Source: Xestospongia bergquistia
Lineage: Eukaryota > Porifera > Demospongiae > Haplosclerida > Petrosiidae
NCBI GenBank assembly: GCA_963965975.1
Contig: OZ014418.1
Coordinates: 1,548,275-1,612,274 of the forward strand
Direction: 5' to 3'
Length of the DNA: 64,000 bases
In this document: in pieces, positions 53,069 to 63,847 of the stretch
How the letters are laid out: each line of letters starts with the position of its first letter
How positions within the stretch are numbered: the stretch's first letter is position 1
Translations under genes and position numbers: made by a program
Notes under the pieces: generated by a model
What the model saw: only the letters and a program-made list of their open reading frames with translations
Told to the model about the DNA's origin: nothing
Databases searched by the model: none

Positions 53069-54088
53069 TCAATGTTTAGTACAGTACACTACAGTAACTA
53101 CTCCTTCAACATTAATGACAGGATAATAGTCTGAAGTAGCAGATGGATCAGTCTCAAATGCAGCACTACATGAAGTATATGGACTATGACAATGAACTGG
53201 TACATTGACAATAGTATTTTTTGCTCTTGGTTCAGGACTCCTACATTCCAGTGGTACAAGACTTGGTACTTTAGTCAACCAGTACAAGAAATGTTGGAAT
53301 GAACAGCTAATGTCTGGATTATAGAATATAGTGGAGTACTCCTTTGAGAGTAGGCTATTAAATATAGAGATATATAGTAAGAGATAAGATATTTCATTGA
53401 TCTTTCTAATATATATCCATCCATCAGTATGCTTATTTTCCTTGTTATCTATCTATCTGTTTGACTATCCATCCATTTTTCTATTACAATGGATGGATGA
53501 AGAGATAAATAGATCAATAATTGATTGATTGATGGATGGACATTTGAATGTGGATGACCAGACAGGAGTCATTACTTACAGTGTGTGTATATCATCATTT
53601 GTAAAAGCAAGACCCTCAGAGAGGCCATTAGTAGTTTGGTATCTAAAATTAGAAGTAGTTACTATATTTAGAAATAGCTATACAACTTACAATATGGCAA
53701 GTGAAGTAAAGTTTATCACCTGAAGTGTAATCACTGGATCATTAGTAGAGAAAATAAATCAACATCAATTAATGAGACTATAGTTATTAAAACATTCACT
53801 TAATAACTCACTTACCCATGTTGTGGTAATACATATGTAGACACACACTGTTGTCTACATACATAGTTCCAGTACTTATTTCTATATAGAAAATAAATTA
53901 AGTAAATATGACATCATATTGAACATTTAGAACTAGCTAGAGGAAAATAAAAGATGTTGTATAGTAAAAGAAAAGCTAAGAACAAACTAAACCATTTTCA
54001 TTAATTATGATTAAATGTTCTTAATATAGTGTCTTTGGTTAGTTTTAAAGTGGTCTTGCTGGCTATTAATGGATTTCAAAGAGGGCTG

Positions 54089-54133
<45 letters not shown>

Positions 54134-54480
54134 GCTTAAACTATCCAAATATGATTCATAATTTTTACCATCATTTAGTTTGTAAACTACATTTGAACAA
54201 ACAGAATGTGGATAATTGACACAGTCAATATTTATAACATTTGATGTTCTGGAAAGTGGATGGTTTTCATAATACTCAGCTCCAGCACTATAGCCAATTG
54301 CTGCATTGTTACTAGTCCATTGTAAAAGATCACATTTGTAAGTAAATATAGCATATGATGTTGATCCTTCAGATGCAACCACAACTTGGAATGTGTTAGG
54401 CTATAAATTAAAGAAATATAACTATATCTTTTAAAATAATATAGTATAATTTACTTGAGCACAATTAGAGTTTCCATAAT
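53069..54480 (-). pseudogene. NIDO-domain gene, 5'-truncated fragment
   Basis: An exon at about 54165-54402 encodes the second half of a nidogen (NIDO) domain: NTFQVVVASEGSTSYAIFTY, then LLQWTSNNAAIGYSAGAEYY. A short exon near 54445-54475 (YGNSNCAQ) precedes it. Further downstream come small segments at about 53825-53880 and 53590-53650, then the 3' exon 53069-53330 (FYNPDISCSFQHFLYWLTKV and a Cys tail ending VVYCTK). NIDO domains occur in extracellular adhesive proteins. The 5' half of the NIDO domain, the signal peptide and any start are missing: at 54505 the sequence switches to a caspase-exon fragment and then to a LINE. A (TA)n run lies at 54090-54131. Confidence 0.65.
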
Positions 54481-54504
54481 GGACAGACAGTACTATAATT
54501 ATAT

Positions 54505-54605
54505 AAATCCATATCACAAGTTGCGATGTGTCTCCAGTCATCTTTTTTGGATTTTGTTTCTTCTTGTGAGCTTAGGCTTTTTGGGCTTTCCAAATTCAAC
54601 TGTGA
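54505..54605 (-). pseudogene. Fragment of a caspase-like first exon
   Basis: About 100 bp match the first exon of the two-exon paralogs (reverse complement of the WRHMPTCDMDL region and the preceding acidic linker). Both ends are abrupt: one side joins NIDO intron sequence, the other the LINE. It is a breakpoint remnant without coding value. Confidence 0.75.
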
Positions 54606-56500
54606 GAGAGGGATTGGATGAACATTTGGGACAAATACATGTTATTACCATAGACCAAACGATCTGGGTGTAGGAGAGCTGGATAAGGAAGGAGAAATTT
54701 TGATTTAAGTATCTTAGGTAGGTTAGAGTTTGATTACGATAAGATTTGTACTTGGCCCAAAGGTGAGCAGAGCCATATTTCTTAGCAGAACGGAAGAATT
54801 TCTTTTTAAAATACATTTAAAGTAAGAGTCGTTAATCCAAGCAACAGAGTTAGATGAAGAGTAGATAATTTTGCCAGGAATAGTAGCATCCATAATGAGT
54901 TTTTCAAAAACAATCCAGGAGGTATTTGAGCCTGAAAATGAGAGTATTTGTTACCAGTCTATGGGGTTAATGATAGTGTTTGCACAATCAAAGTCAGCTT
55001 GTTGATAAAGCTAGACGTTAAGAGGATGGAAAGGGCTTGAAGTGATGACATATGTGTATTGAAGAGAAATGAGAATTGAATTGTGATCAGATGAAGACAC
55101 AGGAGGGAGGGCATCATAAAAAAGTGCAGCATTTGTGGAAGGGAGAAAACCAGATCAATAGTAGGAGTACCATAGCAAGAAAAATATGTTGGTTCTTTGA
55201 TAACTTGTTGTAGGTCAAGAAAATCGGAAATAATGTCTATTTTATGTTTCATGATAGAGGTGTCAGAGTAGTTCACATTAAAATTAACCAAAACTACAAA
55301 GTTGGGCAATACAGAAGAATTAAGAGATACAAGTTCATCTGCCAAATGTTCAAAATCATGAACAAGCATGGAATGAAAACTGTTTAAACTTAATGAAAAG
55401 AAAGAGAAGTTCAATGTCAGAGGAAATGAAGATTTAACATGTACAATAATACCACCTCCATGGTGGTTACGATCATGTTGAAAATGTATGTAGTTTTGAA
55501 TTGAAGCATCAAAATCAGGAATGTCAGGAAATAACCAAGATTCCACTATGCATATAAAGTCTGGATAATAGAGAGAACAGAGAGCATAGAGTTTGTCTAT
55601 TTTAGGAAGAATACTTCTAGCGTTGAAGTAGAAAAGTATTTGTGACTGTGATGAGGGTTGACTAGTTCAGACTGAATGTGAAGTAGGATTTGAAGAAGGT
55701 TGACTAGAGTGTGCAATATTTCCTTGTAGGGAAGAGTATGAGAGGAAAGAGGTGGAGTTATTTGAAGAGATGAAAGAATATAGGATGTGGGTGCAAAAAT
55801 TGAAGGAGAGAGGGCAGTGTGGGAAGTAATGGAGGTTTCATTGGGGGAAGAGGTAATAGTGGCATTTTCATTGGAAGTGACATAGGGTTGTGAAGTGGTG
55901 GCTTTATTGGTAATAATGGAGGTTGATTGATTGTAGAGTCATTTGAGTAGATAGTAGAAGAAGAAGAATAGAAGAAGAGATAGTAGTGATAGGTTGCTTG
56001 TGTTATAGAGGAGATAGGATTATTTTTGTGTTAGTGATGATGGATGAAGAAGGGATATAAACAAATTATGAAATGTAGATTGGACTTTGGTAGATAGGGA
56101 ATCACCGACCATATTTAAATCTGTTGAGGAAGAAGTGAGAGAATGACAGACCTTTTCTAATTTTATCACACAAGCCCTGAGAAGTGAGATTTTAGAATGA
56201 AGGAACAAATGGATAAGACACTTGATTTGATACAAAAAGAGCATAGGAAGGGATATTTATCAGCAACAGTAGCTGCTATATTGAGACATGAGCTATGAGA
56301 CCAGCAAGAACAGCTGTTACATGTAGGCAATCATGTGACCATGCAGACTGTTCTGTAGACTCACAGACACACTTCACAACATCTTCATGGCCATTTAGTT
56401 CTGTATCACCTGAGAGAATAAGTAGGAGATAAAACAGACTCGGAAATGGTGTACATGCACCTACTCCTATGCAATCTGTTTAGTCTAAAACCTTGTCCTG
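54606..56500 (-). mobile_element. LINE (non-LTR retrotransposon) remnant, endonuclease part, RT missing
   Basis: The minus-strand frame 54959-55546 matches an APE-type endonuclease: VESWLFPDIPDFDASIQNY with the catalytic Glu context, DRNHHGGGIIVHVK, a degraded NFN motif (usually DFN), and TIDLVFS. Downstream, 54680-54840 gives WAKYKSYRNQTLTYLR, the basic segment that normally precedes the reverse transcriptase, but the RT itself is gone. Upstream sequence to about 56500 may hold an ORF1 remnant with a PHD-like Cys/His pattern (CVCES, W.H.C). Several stops and frame changes are present. Family resembles CR1/L2/Rex-type elements; the assignment is tentative. Loss of the 3' end is opposite to the usual 5' truncation and points to a later deletion. 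Confidence 0.75.
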
Positions 56501-56984
56501 GATCTCCTCTCATCACTTAAATCAACTCCCAAAACAAAATATATGATTATATCACTCACAAACCTTCTTCTTTCCTATAAACACTTCCACTTCTTTTCCT
56601 AAATAATATTAAACTTGACTGTGTCACATCGTACCAGCACTTAGATGTTTTAATTTCCTCTAATTTGTCCTGAGCTCCTCACATTCAATCTGTATCCTTC
56701 AAAGCTCATAAAATTATTGGTGTCATTACCGAAGTTTCTACCATGTATCAAGTTTAATTAAATCCCAATATTAGACTATATTTTGTTTCTGAAATATTAT
56801 ATAATTGTTAGAATTAGATGTTTTGTGACACGAAGAACACAACTTCTGCACTGTGACATTGCAAGAATTGAAAGACTGGATATTGCTTGTTATAAAACAA
56901 GGCCAATGACTAATGATCGTATTGTCTGGCTCTCTCAAAATTGCAACATGTACTAATATGATACACAACGGGGGCGTGACTCGT

Positions 56985-58566
56985 ATGATTCGACGTTCGT
57001 CAGCAGGGAGACTAGATGCAATGTTGAACACTATCCTTCTTTATTCAATTGGACTCTCTTTCCTTCGTTATTCTGTATCTTCTCAATGTTATTTTGATCC
57101 TAAACCTCAAGATGTCACTGTATCTCCAGGTACAGTCGTAGTATTCCAATGTGTGTATACGTGTGCTCCTCAACAAATTCCAGTATGGCTTATTAATAAT
57201 GAGTATTTTACTGGATCATTAGTTGGTCATGCTATAAATACAACTGGACTAGTTGTCACTGCTCAAGTCAGCCTTAATGGAAGTAAATATCAATGTCAAG
57301 TGGCTGCATCTATAGAAAATGGCTCCTTCCCAAAAAGTGATGTAGCAACATTGACAGTATATACACTATTGACAGACACAGAATTAGAAAATGAACGGAA
57401 AGGCCCTTCAATACTGTCATTACATTATAATCAAACTACTCAGTCTTTGTATTTACAATGGGACAGAAATCAATCTAGTCTTCCATATCCAGACAATTAC
57501 CGCCTGAAGGTATTAACAGGTTGTGAAGGAGTACCGCAGTATGTCAATATTTCTTCAAGTTGTACTAATTTGCTATTGTATAATCGAGATACAAGTCAAG
57601 TAACTGTATACGAGTTACAAGTATGTCAGAATGGAAGTTGCACCTATAACGGACCTCCTGGTACTTTTCCTCAAAATCTGGTTGCCATTGACTTTTCTAA
57701 TCCTAGTAAGTCAATATAATTATTCTTATAATGATTCTTTAATTGTTATGGTTATTTACACATTTTGTTTAAAGTTACAGCTTCAACAGAAATAGATTCC
57801 CTTTTTCCTGGAGATGAAGTCTCACAAAGGTTGGATTGTGCCAATGTTTTAAAGCAACTCATAACAATCTCATCAAAAAATACATATGTTGTTGACTATA
57901 CAATAGGTCCACCAGCATTCTTAAGCATGGACTTAAGATTAAAAAATGATTCTAACCTCATTTTTGATGAGGTAGGCTTTGTGGACTGGATTATTGTTCA
58001 GGAGGCATGTGGTATTGAACTCTGTAACAAGAGAGGTCTAACTATTTTTGGTGCTAAGAATCTGTATGTCCTCAATAAAGGCCAAGAAGGTATTTGTGAC
58101 ATGATGTATCATTTGATCCATAATAATTACAGTTATTTATCCCTGGGACAATGCTCCTGACTATTGCATTTACACCTTACCAGGTAACAGTCATCATACT
58201 GGTATAATTAAGATATAATGAAAATCATCTTTATTTTGTCATAATTATACTCAGAATCTACTAGTTCATTGCCATCTATGGAAACCAGCACTAGCAGTTT
58301 ATGTTGTAGTACTGTCCACTCTGCGGGTCAGCACCTTTTTACTATTTTCATTCAACTGTATCTATAAACATCTATAGTGTCATCTTTGATGTCTCCCACA
58401 CCTTCAGTTACTCCTATTCCAACTAACAGTCAAACACATTCAGGTATATGCCTTTTATTTTTTTACTTTATGAGTTGTTATATTACGTTCAGAAAAGGGA
58501 ATACCACTAGGAGTATTAATACTGGTAGTGGTCCTGGTCATAATGGTATTACAGATCCCAATATGA
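56985..58566 (+). CDS. Ig/FnIII-type single-pass membrane receptor R2
   Basis: Six phase-1 exons (56985-57705, 57775-58089, 58133-58183, 58255-58326, 58378-58443, 58493-58566), the same plan as R1, with the last exon exactly 74 nt in both. Residues near the start form a signal peptide (LNTILLYSIGLSFLRY). An Ig-like domain (VVFQC ... SKYQCQV) and FnIII-like segment follow, then a Cys region (DWIIVQEACGIELCNK), short Ser/Thr/Pro stalk exons and a terminal hydrophobic helix GVLILVVVLVIMVLQIPI at the stop. The ATG at 56985 is chosen over the upstream in-frame 56913 because similarity to R1 starts there with the shared acaacgggggcgt block. At exon 2 two in-frame acceptors (57774 and 57780) are possible. 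Confidence 0.8.
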
Positions 58567-58847
58567 AATTCTGCATGGGAGTCAATATAATTAAATTTCT
58601 TGCATTGTCACTGTATTTCATTCAGCAGATATAAAGAACAAATTAACTAAAAAGCAATTTTCTTTTGTTATATCCTATAGTAGTTGATAATGTTTCCTTT
58701 TTGAAATGAGGGACTGCTTACTTAATTAAAACTTATCACAACTTTGATTGATAATTTGCTCATAACATCTAAATTTTATTCTTAGCAGCTATAACTGAAT
58801 ATCTCAATATAAAAAATTAATATGTTACTTTAACCAACTGTTGGCAA

Positions 58848-58963
58848 ATTACTATGGAATCTAGAATTCATGTGAACTACTCACTCTATAATTTGTTGCT
58901 TTGTAATAACATACCATGCCAAGACAGTGAGTAATTCAAATGAGCACTAGATTCCATAGTAAT
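58848..58963. repeat. Short inverted repeat (MITE-like), 38-bp arms
   Basis: The outer 17 bp (attactatggaatctag, 58848-58864) are a perfect inverted match to 58947-58963. The match extends inward imperfectly to about 58885 and 58925, leaving a loop of about 39 bp. It is absent from the R1-S1 spacer. Confidence 0.85.
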
Positions 58964-59180
58964 CCACCCATGCAAAATAAAAATTGTTCAAATTATTGGT
59001 TTAATCAATTTTTAAGTGCTATCCATTAAGAAACTAGTCTTTGGGCCAAGCCTAATTTTCAACAGGCGTTGTAAGCCTGCTAAGCAAGTTAATATCTAAT
59101 ACATACTTTCTTTTTGATATTAGCTTTGACAATACTGTAGAGTATATTATCAACTTAATTTCAGTTGGTTAAAAAAACCA

Positions 59181-59345
59181 AAACTGGTCTTTGGCCATAA
59201 TTTTCCCATGGGTGTCATAACCCACTAAACAGGTTAACATTACTAGCAGTAAAGTATTTGTTAGATTTGTAGATTGAAACTAGATGTTAACCTGTTTAGT
59301 GGGCTTATGACACCCATGGGAAAATTATGGCTAAAGACCAGTTTT
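59181..59345. repeat. Long near-perfect inverted repeat, 60-bp arms, 43-bp loop
   Basis: The left arm 59181-59240 and the reverse complement of 59284-59345 differ at only about one base plus a one-base gap. A third, diverged copy of the same arm sequence lies in direct orientation at about 59034-59100. The transcript would form a strong hairpin. It lies between R2 and S2 and is not seen in the R1-S1 spacer. Confidence 0.92.
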
Positions 59346-59907
59346 CCCATATGTCTTATATGTTCATAACACATGCCAACAACGTCACACTTAATTGTCT
59401 GTTACTTCAAAGGAAGCAAGCAGACACGTAATGTCAACAGTTTTTGGTCAGTTTTGTAGGTTGAAATGGCATGGGTGTTTACCAATAAGGTCTATCTCTG
59501 GACAGATAGACTGTGTAGTGCTATGGATCTTTAAACGAGTCTTAAATGTAATGCAAATATTTAATTAGAGTTAATGTACTAAGACCTAGTTACCAACTTC
59601 GTGACAATTCAGTTAATATTGAAATTTTATATAAAAGTCGTGATAAGACACTCACTTCAAATTTTATGTAGTGTAGCAATATAATGGTTGCAATGTGCAT
59701 GACCATCCTGGGAGCCATCTTTAGTCTCTAGCTGATGAATGATTTTTACTGGCTACTGCGCGTAAGGCAGGTTCTATACAATTAGAACATCAACATTGTC
59801 CTTACTCTTACGTATATATGTAAGTCATAAGTGAAATGTTTATCACTGATGAATCGAACCAAGAAAATTAGACACATGCCACACCCATCCTTAATTCTTC
59901 AAACAAG

Positions 59908-60909
59908 ATGAAATTGTACTACGCTGTTTTGCTGAGCATTATACCACTGTCAGGTTAGTTTCTTTTAAATTTTTAGTATTTTCTTGTATTGGTATTTAAA
60001 ATAGTCACTATTAAACTAATTCAGTCCCCCAAAAACTTAAATTTGCTGGAAGGCTCTATGGCATACTTCCCCTGCACTTCTTCTAATGGCTACTTACCTT
60101 ATTGGAGGATCAATGGACAACTGTATGGCCTTCAGTTTCTACCTAATGGTTTCTTTTTTAATGCAAGTGGATTGATAGTTAATTATGTTCTTCTATCACA
60201 GAATGGAACAACAATTCAATGTGTCTTTTCAGCAGATGTTGCATCAGCTGTAGTAATACTTACAGTTTACAGCACTGAGGAATCGATATATACAGTTTCT
60301 TATAAATCTACTGACGCAAGTCAAAAGGCAGCACCATCCACTATGGCTATCTCTATATTGGCAACATCATTTATTAGCATTACATCAATGTATGATTTAT
60401 ATGAAGTTTCCTCTTTTTATGACACATCAATAACTTCTTCAATATCTATGATACTTTTGTGTAGCTCTACACAGAAAGTCTCCAGCTCTTCAGAGAATAG
60501 TAGTGTTATAAATAATGATAGTGTAACACCAGTCACTGGCACAGAGTCTAGATCTCTTAACAACATCTTGATCATCACAACAGGTAAAACTAATTTAAAA
60601 TTATAAGTCTTGTTAATATGATCTAAAAATCATTAGTCACAATATTGACAGCCTTTATTGCTTTCTTTGTAATTGGTATTGTTTTTGGTCTTGTGAGAAG
60701 AAGTAAGTATTTAATATTACTGTATGCAATTTATCCCTTTTCATAATTCCTATGTAGAAGTGATCAGTGCTAGAGTTACAGTTGGAACTAATGATTCATA
60801 TCAGCAAGCACAAGTAATGACATTTCCTCATGTTCATATATTATATCATGATGCTGAAGCGTTACACACTATTAGTAATGTTGCTTATGGTACTGTAGCG
60901 CATATATAG
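59908..60909 (+). CDS. Single-Ig membrane receptor with ITIM-like tail, S2
   Basis: Four phase-1 exons (59908-59953, 60005-60583, 60637-60702, 60758-60909). The signal peptide is MKLYYAVLLSIIPLS. The Ig-like domain has LEGSMAYFPC, YWRINGQLYG and TTIQCVFSAD, then a Ser/Thr-rich stalk with N-glycosylation sites, a membrane helix (LTAFIAFFVIGIVFGLV) and a 50-residue tail. The tail has tyrosines in NDSYQQAQ, ILYHDAE and SNVAYGTV. VAYGTV fits the ITIM consensus (I/V/L/S-x-Y-x-x-I/V/L). Similarity to S1 is lower than that between R1 and R2 exon 1, so the two receptor types have aged differently. An inhibitory or adaptor-binding role is inferred from the motif only. Confidence 0.8.
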
Positions 60910-60914
60910 TGTTC

Positions 60915-61485
60915 TTTAATGTTTTAATCAGACAATGTTCTCACTTAGATGTTTTATATTACCACTTGTGCTAACATAGTGAATTATAACAATTGTGCTG
61001 TGAAAACTATATAATTTGTTGAGAAATAATCCTGTAATGATATTTTATAATCCACATATATCCTAAATTAAGTGCTGGTATCTCTACAGAAATAAGTAAT
61101 AATGTAATTTATTACTCCATCCATCTATTGTTGCTTGTTTAATGTTGAGAATATGAGATATGATAACATCTTATTTCCCTGTTCTGACAGCTACCAACTA
61201 TCAGGAGAGTAACAAAACTAGACAATAAGAAAAACATCCCAATAATTACTTATTAACAAATATTATAGTTACGCTAAAGGACAACAACAATATAATGCAA
61301 TCATAAGTAAGATAAAATTTACTTATTTTAGCTGAAACTAGTACTTCACCAACATTGGATGACAAAATATCCAAGCAGGATGAATATATATTTTAATGCT
61401 GCAAATACAACTGTATGTATTAATTATATGAAATGACATGAGTATACACAAAAGTACTAGAGTAATTAGTAAAGTTATATAGATG
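60915..61485. other. Intergenic spacer, no gene seen
   Basis: AT-rich. 61330-61375 resembles the TDP1 intron/exon-3 area (DILSSSVGDLL region) in degenerate form, leading into the TDP1 fragment that follows. Confidence 0.4.
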
Positions 61486-61489
61486 ATAT

Positions 61490-61800
61490 GCTAGATGATA
61501 TTCATTATATATACTGGAGATACCTCTAACTTTGCAATTGGTTAGATAAAACAACAGATGATCAATAACATTACTGTTACTACTAGTACTAATATTACTA
61601 CTAGAATAGTGCTAGTAGCAGATGTGTACATAACTAGTAACAGCTGATTTGTCATCAGGTCAAAGTTTTAAGTCTAATTTACTCTTTTAAGTGGGTACAT
61701 GTAGTCTCCTCATCAAGCATAATAACATCAGTTGAGTCAGAGTGACTGAGTTCCACTAGTTAGTGGGTATGTCTTCCTTATCTACACAGAATGTTGAGGG
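61490..61800 (-). pseudogene. Degenerate copy of TDP1 exon 2
   Basis: Matches the reverse complement of TDP1 exon 2: the tatatactggagatacctctaac end, the Ser/Thr triplet repeat and the linker region are recognisable but interrupted. It has many small changes compared with 34206-34529 and is the most diverged of the three extra copies. Confidence 0.7.
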
Positions 61801-61808
61801 CAATTGCT

Positions 61809-62002
61809 GGGTCCTTCTTGGTGTAACTTCTATGATGATGTAACTTGTACTATGATGATGACATCACTTGTGTCATAAGGTTTGGTTTAGGGTGTAGGTG
61901 ATGGATTTAGATGATGTCATCAGATATCATCAGATATGATGACATCACTACCTATCATTAATGATGATGTCATCAGAGTGGAAGTTACACCAAAAACCAC
62001 CC
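61809..62002. mobile_element. Non-autonomous DNA transposon (MITE) with TIRs and 8-10 bp target duplication
   Basis: The terminal inverted repeats are about 22 bp: gggtccttcttggtgtaact at the left and the inverse of 61981-62002 at the right, with about 3 mismatches and a shared core ggtgtaacttc. The element is flanked by direct copies of caattgct (61801-61808 and 62003-62010; the match extends to 10 bp with gg). An 8-bp duplication suggests hAT; 9-10 bp would suggest Mutator-like. The interior is rich in gatgatgtcatca palindromic blocks and has no coding capacity. Confidence 0.85.
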
Positions 62003-62039
62003 CAATTGCTGGACAGGACAATTAAAGTGTCAAAACAGT

Positions 62040-62800
62040 GGATGTGAACATTCAACACAACTTCCTCCTCTTTATATATATTAATAGTTCTACATAGTTA
62101 TAGCCATAAATATTTCTAGAACCTAACAATTCTAACATCTCCTGCTTTACTGTACAGTAAAGCAGATGTTATTGTAATAGCTAATTACTGCTACAACCAG
62201 TGAAGCCTTATAGTGTTCTGGCTCACTGGGCCAGAATACAAGGTATGATATGTCAGGTACATTTTTCTCTATTCTAATACAACGAATGGCCTTTGAAATT
62301 TCATCAAAGTGTCAGCCTATCAAACTATTATGAGGATTTGCGAGCAATTTTTCGCTGTTGCGAGCAATTTTTAATCTTAGAGTTGAATGCAGTCAAAAGC
62401 TTAGGTTAAAAATATACTTGATGCCCGGTTTTGTTTGAATACTAGAGGTAAGTATTTCCTCCAAACTACACAGATGCTTGCCTTATCAAAGAAGAGAAAA
62501 GTGTACCTAAAGACTTAAATGTTAGCTCCATTATATCTAACTCTGGTTCAAAGGTTTAGGTGGTATTAACACTTACCATTGCATTGTTGGAATATGTTCT
62601 TCAAAGTGTTTTTCTTCTATGTAATAATTGGAGCTCTGTTCCCACCAAACATTTTTCTAAACTAATTTTAATTTTAATATAATTACTTCTACAAGCTACA
62701 TCTGGGTCTTAGATGTAGACCTTCAGCAAATATTTATCTACATTATGTCATATCTTCCATGTTAATGATATTTGCTTGCCTTTGTTTTTTTTAATTCCTG
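62040..62800. other. Intergenic spacer upstream of the truncated IQCB1
   Basis: No gene was recognised. A short direct repeat (gcgagcaattttt twice, 62339-62373) is visible. The join to IQCB1-derived sequence is at about 62812. Confidence 0.45.
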
Positions 62801-62811
62801 TAAAAATTTAA

Positions 62812-63602
62812 TAAAGAATCAAGATGATACTGTTAGAAGTAATGAAATCACTAAGATTCAGACATTGAGGAAACAGCATGAGTATCAAGTTGCTATGTTG
62901 GAGCAATTACCTGCCTCATCAGTAAGTAAGTATTTGGCTGAGCAAGAAGTGAAGGCTGCTGTTAAAATCCAGTCATGGTGGAGAGGAGAGAAAGATCGGA
63001 AAAAGGTAAAAGAGAAAAGAACTCATCAAAAACAAGAAAGAAGTGCCATTATAATTCAAAGAGCTTATCGTAGGCACTTAAAAAACCAGAACACTACTCT
63101 AGATATCAATGATCCTCTGTTATTGCTATCTAATGCATATGGTCTCCAAATGTATGGCTTACCTCTACTTACTGCTGTAGAGAGAGAGCAACTTCAAGGC
63201 AAACTTACTAACCATTCCTTCTCTATGACTAATCCTAAAAGTGAAGAGCAGCAGCAACAGGAACTTAATAAGGAGATGTCAGATCTATTAGAATGGTTTT
63301 ATAGTAGTCGAATTGAACAAAGAGAAGCTGATCAAAGGAGATCATTTTTGTATACTCAGGTACATAGTAACCTGTACCCCCCATATGATCTTTATATCTT
63401 TCTCTGTTCAGCTTTCTGTCAATGTCAACAGTTACTAAATATGGTCTCCCTTTCATCCAGTGTAAAAGAAACATCCTCTCAGTTCACTTCAGGATCACGA
63501 GCTGTTGGTATAATGGCTGAGAGAGCTCATAAAGAAGAGCTAGTCTCCATGAACTTACCTTGGTGGAAAAGAAAATATGAGAGAGACGAAATAGAATTGT
63601 AA
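62812..63602 (+). pseudogene. 5'-truncated copy of IQCB1 (3' half)
   Basis: From about 62812 the sequence is roughly 97 percent identical by eye to 43156-43960, covering the last part of exon 2, the final 50-60 bp intron and the last exon. The first 310 or so residues are absent. One C is missing just after the acceptor (ctttctgtc against ctttcctgtc), so the spliced form would shift out of frame. Retaining the 52-bp intron (63360-63411) restores the correct frame by chance and leaves an open frame to the normal stop at 63600-63602. No start exon is visible. It is followed by the same convergent caspase-like gene as the intact copy. Confidence 0.88.
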
Positions 63603-63847
63603 ATCTATTTAATTTTCTGTTTCAATGGTAACAAAAATAAAATGCAAAGTCTTATCTGTGGAGCTCATATCCTATGGTATACATATATATAACCTATATT
63701 ATAACTAATTTGATTCATAGTAGCAGCAAAAATAAATTTTGTGTGGCCATGACAGGAACTAATGAATAATCATAACTATTACATGTAATGAATGTTAGCT
63801 AAAAGCCAGTATCAGCAAAAACTATACTACATGTTATATTATAATAG

